Assembly: GCF_018614615.1 (NCBI RefSeq)
Contig: NZ_JAGGOK010000046.1
Span: 1-64,000, forward strand
Source of the DNA: Streptomyces sp. ISL-100
GTDB lineage: Bacteria; Actinomycetota; Actinomycetes; Streptomycetales; Streptomycetaceae
DNA length: 64,000 bases
Direction: 5' to 3'
In this document: one piece after another, positions 60,800 to 64,000 of the stretch
Numbering within the stretch: position 1 is the stretch's first letter
How the letters are laid out: every line of letters starts with the position of its first letter
Position numbers and translations under genes: made by a program
The notes under the pieces: model-generated
What the model was told of the DNA's origin: nothing
The model's input: the letters and a program-made list of their open reading frames with translations, nothing else
Database searches by the model: none

Positions 60800-61324
60800 C
60801 TACGACCCGTCGGTGGGCGTGTAGCTGAGGGCGGCACGGTTGAGACAGCGGTCGCCGAGGTCGCGAACGGGCGCGGGCTTCGGCTTCGGCGGTGCGGCTT
60901 TCGCCGCGGACTTGGTGACGGCCTTCTTACCACCGGCCTGCGCGGCGGGTACGGGCTTCTGCTTTTTGGCACTCTTCGCGCTCTGGGCCTTCTTGGCCGC
61001 CGGTGTGCCGCGTGCCTCGAACCGCCTGCGCAGCTCCGAGAGTTGCGCGCGCTCCTGGACGGTCTGATCGGCAGGGAGCGCGTTGACGATGGCCCGGGCC
61101 CGGCTGAGCCCGTACCGTGCCTGCGGCCAGCGCTTGGCGTTGATCGCGGTACGCACCACGCCGAGGGTCTGCTGGAGCGCCTTCACCTTCGCTGCCTGCC
61201 GCCGGGGAATGGGTGACTCGGCCCCACTGCTCCTCCGCTGCCCGGCCGCACGGGTCCCCCAGTCCGCGCCCGAGGTCAGGACGACGGACGAGCGCGGATT
61301 GCTGCTCTGGCTTCTGCGTACCAC
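60800..61324 (-). CDS. Small basic protein of unknown function
   Basis: 174 residues from a GTG at 61324, with AAGGA upstream. A helical middle (KALQQTLGVVRTAINAKRWPQARYGLSRARAIVNAL) leads to a Lys/Ala/Pro-rich tail (KKAQSAKSAKKQKPVPAAQAG). It may bind nucleic acid. It is 33 bases downstream of the methylase gene and 64 bases upstream of the 548-residue protein, so probably co-transcribed. Confidence 0.6.
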   Translation of the reverse strand: MVRRSQSSNPRSSVVLTSGADWGTRAAGQRRSSGAESPIPRRQAAKVKALQQTLGVVRTAINAKRWPQARYGLSRARAIVNALPADQTVQERAQLSELRRRFEARGTPAAKKAQSAKSAKKQKPVPAAQAGGKKAVTKSAAKAAPPKPKPAPVRDLGDRCLNRAALSYTPTDGS

Positions 61325-61357
61325 GTTGCGGTGGTTCCTTGGGTGTGTCTGGGCGGG

Positions 61358-64000
61358 TCAGCCGTGCCGGGGGCCCTGGCCGGGGGGCGGGGTGAGGGTG
61401 GAGCGGTAGGTACCGGACTCGCCTTCGGTGAGCGGGGTCTCCGGGGTCACGCCGGCGGCGGCCATGCGGTCGTACTCGGCGAGGACCAGCCGCTTGGTGC
61501 GGTACTCGCCGAACTTGGCGATCTCGTTGTTTTTCAGGCCGCCCGACTCCGACTGGAAGGACTCCAGGATGTAGTCGGTGTCCTCGCGGGAGATCCCGTA
61601 GAGGTGGAAGAAGTACGCGTCCAGCTCGGCGCGCAGCTGCGCGCGGCGGTCCTCGTCCCACTGGAACGGTTCGCCCTCGTCGCCGAGGTCGCGGGCGAGT
61701 GGAGTCATGTCATAGGCGGTGTAGACGAGTTCCAGGATGCGGGGAAGGAGGAAGGGGAGGTGGGGTTCGAGGGTGGTGGGGGTGGGGACGGGGAGCTGCT
61801 TCCAGATGAACGGTTTCATATGAGCGTCGCTGATCTTCTGGCGGCTCACGAAGTCGAAGACCAGGGAGGACTGGGTGGCGACCATCGTTGCGACCAGTGG
61901 AGGCGCGACGCGGGGAAGCATCAGGGTGTAGGTGTTGCCTACGGCCGTGCGCGGAAGGAAGGCGGGGATGGCGCTACGTTCGTTGGTGAAGTAGGTGATG
62001 TCACGCCACCCCAGCAACCATCCGTGAGGCCAGTGCACTTCAGCGAGACGCCTATTGACGCCACGCTCCGCAGTGTCCTTACCTCGGCGGACCGTGGCGA
62101 TGAGGCCGTCTTCCAGGATCCAGTATCGGGGGTCTGCGTAGGTTGCGGGGTTCGCCTTCTCCGAGGTGCCGATGCGGCGGCGGTCCTCGTTGCCGGTACC
62201 GGTGTATGAGTTCCAGCGGTGGTCGAAGAGGTGTGCCATCTTGCCCTCGTACAGCGGCAGCATCCGCACCCCCTTCCGTTCGAAGACGTTGCCGCGAAGT
62301 TCCCACCCCTCAGCCTTGAGCCTTTCGCGGCTGCGGAAGAGGTCGGAGTCGTCGGTCATGTTGAAGAGGTGCTTGAAGGCCATGCCCCAAGGGTTGCCGT
62401 CCCGGCGCCCCTCGTTCCACAGCACGGGCACACGCCGGTGTATGCCAGCCACGAGGTCTGCGTCCCGCTGGGATTTCAGCTTGGGGAGGGTGCCCGTGTT
62501 GGGATTGATGATCGCTAGGTCCTCAGGCCTCAGCGCTACGACTCGGTCCTGGTTGTGGAGATCTGTGACATCAGACATGGAGAAGCCGAGGCGCGCTGCG
62601 TCTGCTTGGATTCCGCGGCCGGTCACGGAGAGTAGACAGAATGACTGCTTCGAGTCGATGTCGAACCATTTTCCACCCTTGGGAAGCGCTGGAGACTTCG
62701 GGCGTCTGACCTCAAAGTCGTACAGCGAAGCCAGTACTCCCCGTCGCATGAAGTCCGCGAACAGATGTTGGGCGCCCGCGCCCGTCGCGACTGCCGTCGG
62801 CAGGATCAAGCCGAAGCGTCCTTCGGGCGCGACCAGGTTTGCCATTCGCTCGGCGAAGAGCTGGTCCGTCTGGAGGGAGTTGACGCCCTTGACCGTCAAC
62901 CCCTTCGCGCACAGCGGGGACACTCCCGAATCTCCTGCGAAGTGGAATGTCCCCTTGACCGCGCGCCGAGCCTGGCGGTACCGCTTACCGGCCTCCGGGT
63001 TCTCCTGCTCCCACTCGGCGATACGGGTACGGCGGGCCGTGCCGGAGATGTCGGCGATCTCGGGGGCTACCACGCTGAAGTACTGCTTGTCGTGGAAGTC
63101 GACCTTGTCCCACGGCGGGTTGCCCACCACGCACGTGAACCCGCCGTTCCACCCCGTGGTCGGGTCGATTGCGGCTACATTCGCCGACGCGCCGCCGCCC
63201 TCCGGGACCGAGAAGATTTCGGGGAACTCCAGGTGCCAGTGGAAGAAGGTGTACTGGTCGCGCAGGCGCACGATCTCGTCGTGGGTGGACTTCGGTGCCG
63301 CGTCGCCCTCGGGGTCCTCAAGCCCCCGGAACACCTTGTGGGTGATGGTCGGCGGCGCGTCTTCGTGCTTCACCCAGACGAAAGCTGCGCACCAAGCATC
63401 TGCCAGGTGCAAGGCGTGCAGGTACTCGGCCGAGGTCGACCAGTCGCGGTAGGCGGCCTCCTTGCGGCGGATGTCGGTAAGGTCGTCGGCCGGGGCCGCG
63501 GTGATCCGACGCAGCCCGCGGGCGAAGGAGGCGTTGGCGACCTTCGTCTCCGTCTCGATCTCGAACAGGCCGTGCTGGCCCTCGCGTTCGAGGGCGTTGC
63601 GGGCGAGCAGCGACCGCGCCCAGGTTTCGTCGTCGCCCTCGGCCTTCTTGAACGCCTTGTCCGGGATGCCGTCCCGCATCAGGGCCGGGGCCGCCCCGAT
63701 CAGGCCGTTGCCGTGCTTGATGTGCGCGTCCAGGAAGCTGAGGGGCTTGCCGGGCTCCATGGCCTCCAGCCACAGGGACACCTTGGCCAGCTCGACGGCC
63801 ATCGGGTTGAGGTCCACGCCGTACACGCAGCGCGCGACGACCTCGTGAAGGGCGTGGCGCACGGTCTCGGCCGTGGGCTCGGGGTTGCGGTCGCGGACGG
63901 CGGCGACGTGCTTGGCGATGCGGCGGGCCGCCGCCACGAGGAAGTGGCCCGAACCGCACGCGGGGTCGCATACCGTGAGGGAGAGGAGTTCCTCGACGAT
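61358..64000 (-). CDS. DrmMI/Eco57I-type adenine methylase, truncated by the window edge
   Basis: 881 codons are visible, open to the right edge. Motif I is CDPACGSGHFLVAAARRIA at about 63920-63985. It is followed by GVDLNPMAVELAKVSLWLEAMEPGKPLSFLD and motif IV VVGNPPWDKVDF (Asn-Pro-Pro-Trp), all typical of large N6-adenine methylases of the Eco57I/PglX/DrmMI group. The C-terminal 400 residues carry a target-recognition-like region (LPRTAVGNTYTLMLPRVAPPL; FDFVSRQKISDAHMKPFIWKQLPVP). In class 1 DISARM such a methylase (DrmMI) marks self DNA and usually follows drmD. The N-terminus and any drmD lie outside the window, so the choice between DrmMI and a type IIG or BREX enzyme is not final. Confidence 0.8.
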   Translation of the reverse strand: MVEELLSLTVCDPACGSGHFLVAAARRIAKHVAAVRDRNPEPTAETVRHALHEVVARCVYGVDLNPMAVELAKVSLWLEAMEPGKPLSFLDAHIKHGNGLIGAAPALMRDGIPDKAFKKAEGDDETWARSLLARNALEREGQHGLFEIETETKVANASFARGLRRITAAPADDLTDIRRKEAAYRDWSTSAEYLHALHLADAWCAAFVWVKHEDAPPTITHKVFRGLEDPEGDAAPKSTHDEIVRLRDQYTFFHWHLEFPEIFSVPEGGGASANVAAIDPTTGWNGGFTCVVGNPPWDKVDFHDKQYFSVVAPEIADISGTARRTRIAEWEQENPEAGKRYRQARRAVKGTFHFAGDSGVSPLCAKGLTVKGVNSLQTDQLFAERMANLVAPEGRFGLILPTAVATGAGAQHLFADFMRRGVLASLYDFEVRRPKSPALPKGGKWFDIDSKQSFCLLSVTGRGIQADAARLGFSMSDVTDLHNQDRVVALRPEDLAIINPNTGTLPKLKSQRDADLVAGIHRRVPVLWNEGRRDGNPWGMAFKHLFNMTDDSDLFRSRERLKAEGWELRGNVFERKGVRMLPLYEGKMAHLFDHRWNSYTGTGNEDRRRIGTSEKANPATYADPRYWILEDGLIATVRRGKDTAERGVNRRLAEVHWPHGWLLGWRDITYFTNERSAIPAFLPRTAVGNTYTLMLPRVAPPLVATMVATQSSLVFDFVSRQKISDAHMKPFIWKQLPVPTPTTLEPHLPFLLPRILELVYTAYDMTPLARDLGDEGEPFQWDEDRRAQLRAELDAYFFHLYGISREDTDYILESFQSESGGLKNNEIAKFGEYRTKRLVLAEYDRMAAAGVTPETPLTEGESGTYRSTLTPPPGQGPRHG

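Noticed and set aside
40067..64000. A complete class 1 DISARM or BREX system
   Set aside because: No drmC, drmD, pglZ or brxC-like gene is visible. Only DrmA, DrmB and a DrmMI-like methylase can be supported, and the last is truncated by the edge.

Overview
This is high-GC actinobacterial DNA and almost certainly comes from a Streptomyces or close relative. The evidence is an HrdB-type principal sigma factor of about 512 residues, a four-gene conservon (CvnA-D) with a CYP157-type P450, a WhiJ-type XRE/DUF397/ATP-binding cassette, RsbU-like phosphatases, a large LuxR-type ATPase regulator, and very strong codon-position GC bias. That bias fills the opposite strands with long spurious frames.

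Left part (1 to about 29.8 kb) looks like ordinary chromosome. It holds a BKACE-family enzyme with an XRE-TetR fusion regulator, and a terpene synthase tail to tail with a conservon/P450 operon. Next come DUF350 and small membrane proteins, hrdB, the cobalamin genes cobK and cobF with a DUF309 gene, and tRNA-Pro(GGG). Two tandem RsbU-type phosphatases, a LuxR-type ATPase regulator and a secreted S8 protease follow. The stretch ends with a frameshifted TauE/SafE permease, DoxX, TfoX-N, an ArsR/SRPBCC regulon, DUF998 and a PolX/PHP polymerase.

At about 29.87 kb the core sequence stops inside panD: only the first ten codons survive. From there to the right edge the window is an accessory, defence-rich island. 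In order: a truncated PIN-like gene, a broken unknown gene, a TIGR04141-family gene whose N-terminal part lies separately on the opposite strand, and an HTH plus N6-methylase gene. A minus-strand operon McrB-McrC-UvrD follows. Divergent from it is an operon of a large sigma-70 factor, DrmA, DrmB and an SF1 helicase (frameshifted). Further right are EcsC, an AbiEii-type nucleotidyltransferase toxin pair, and a five-gene chaperone operon in which an Hsp70 carries a block of zinc ribbons and is paired with a GrpE-like protein and three unfamiliar proteins, but no DnaJ. Then come an Mrr-type endonuclease, a WhiJ-type regulatory cassette, two unknown proteins, and a large Eco57I/DrmMI-type adenine methylase that runs off the right edge.

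DrmA, DrmB and the DrmMI-like methylase are components of class 1 DISARM. Here they are split by about 14 kb, lie in opposite orientation, have no DrmC in view, and are led by a dedicated sigma factor. Partial copies of an ATP-binding-protein gene end (three copies) and of a chaperone-operon gene (two copies) sit at the joints between modules, as expected if cassettes were shuffled by recombination.

All functional assignments come from reading motifs and family resemblance by eye; no database search was run. Several genes carry single-base frameshifts that may be real decay or assembly errors.
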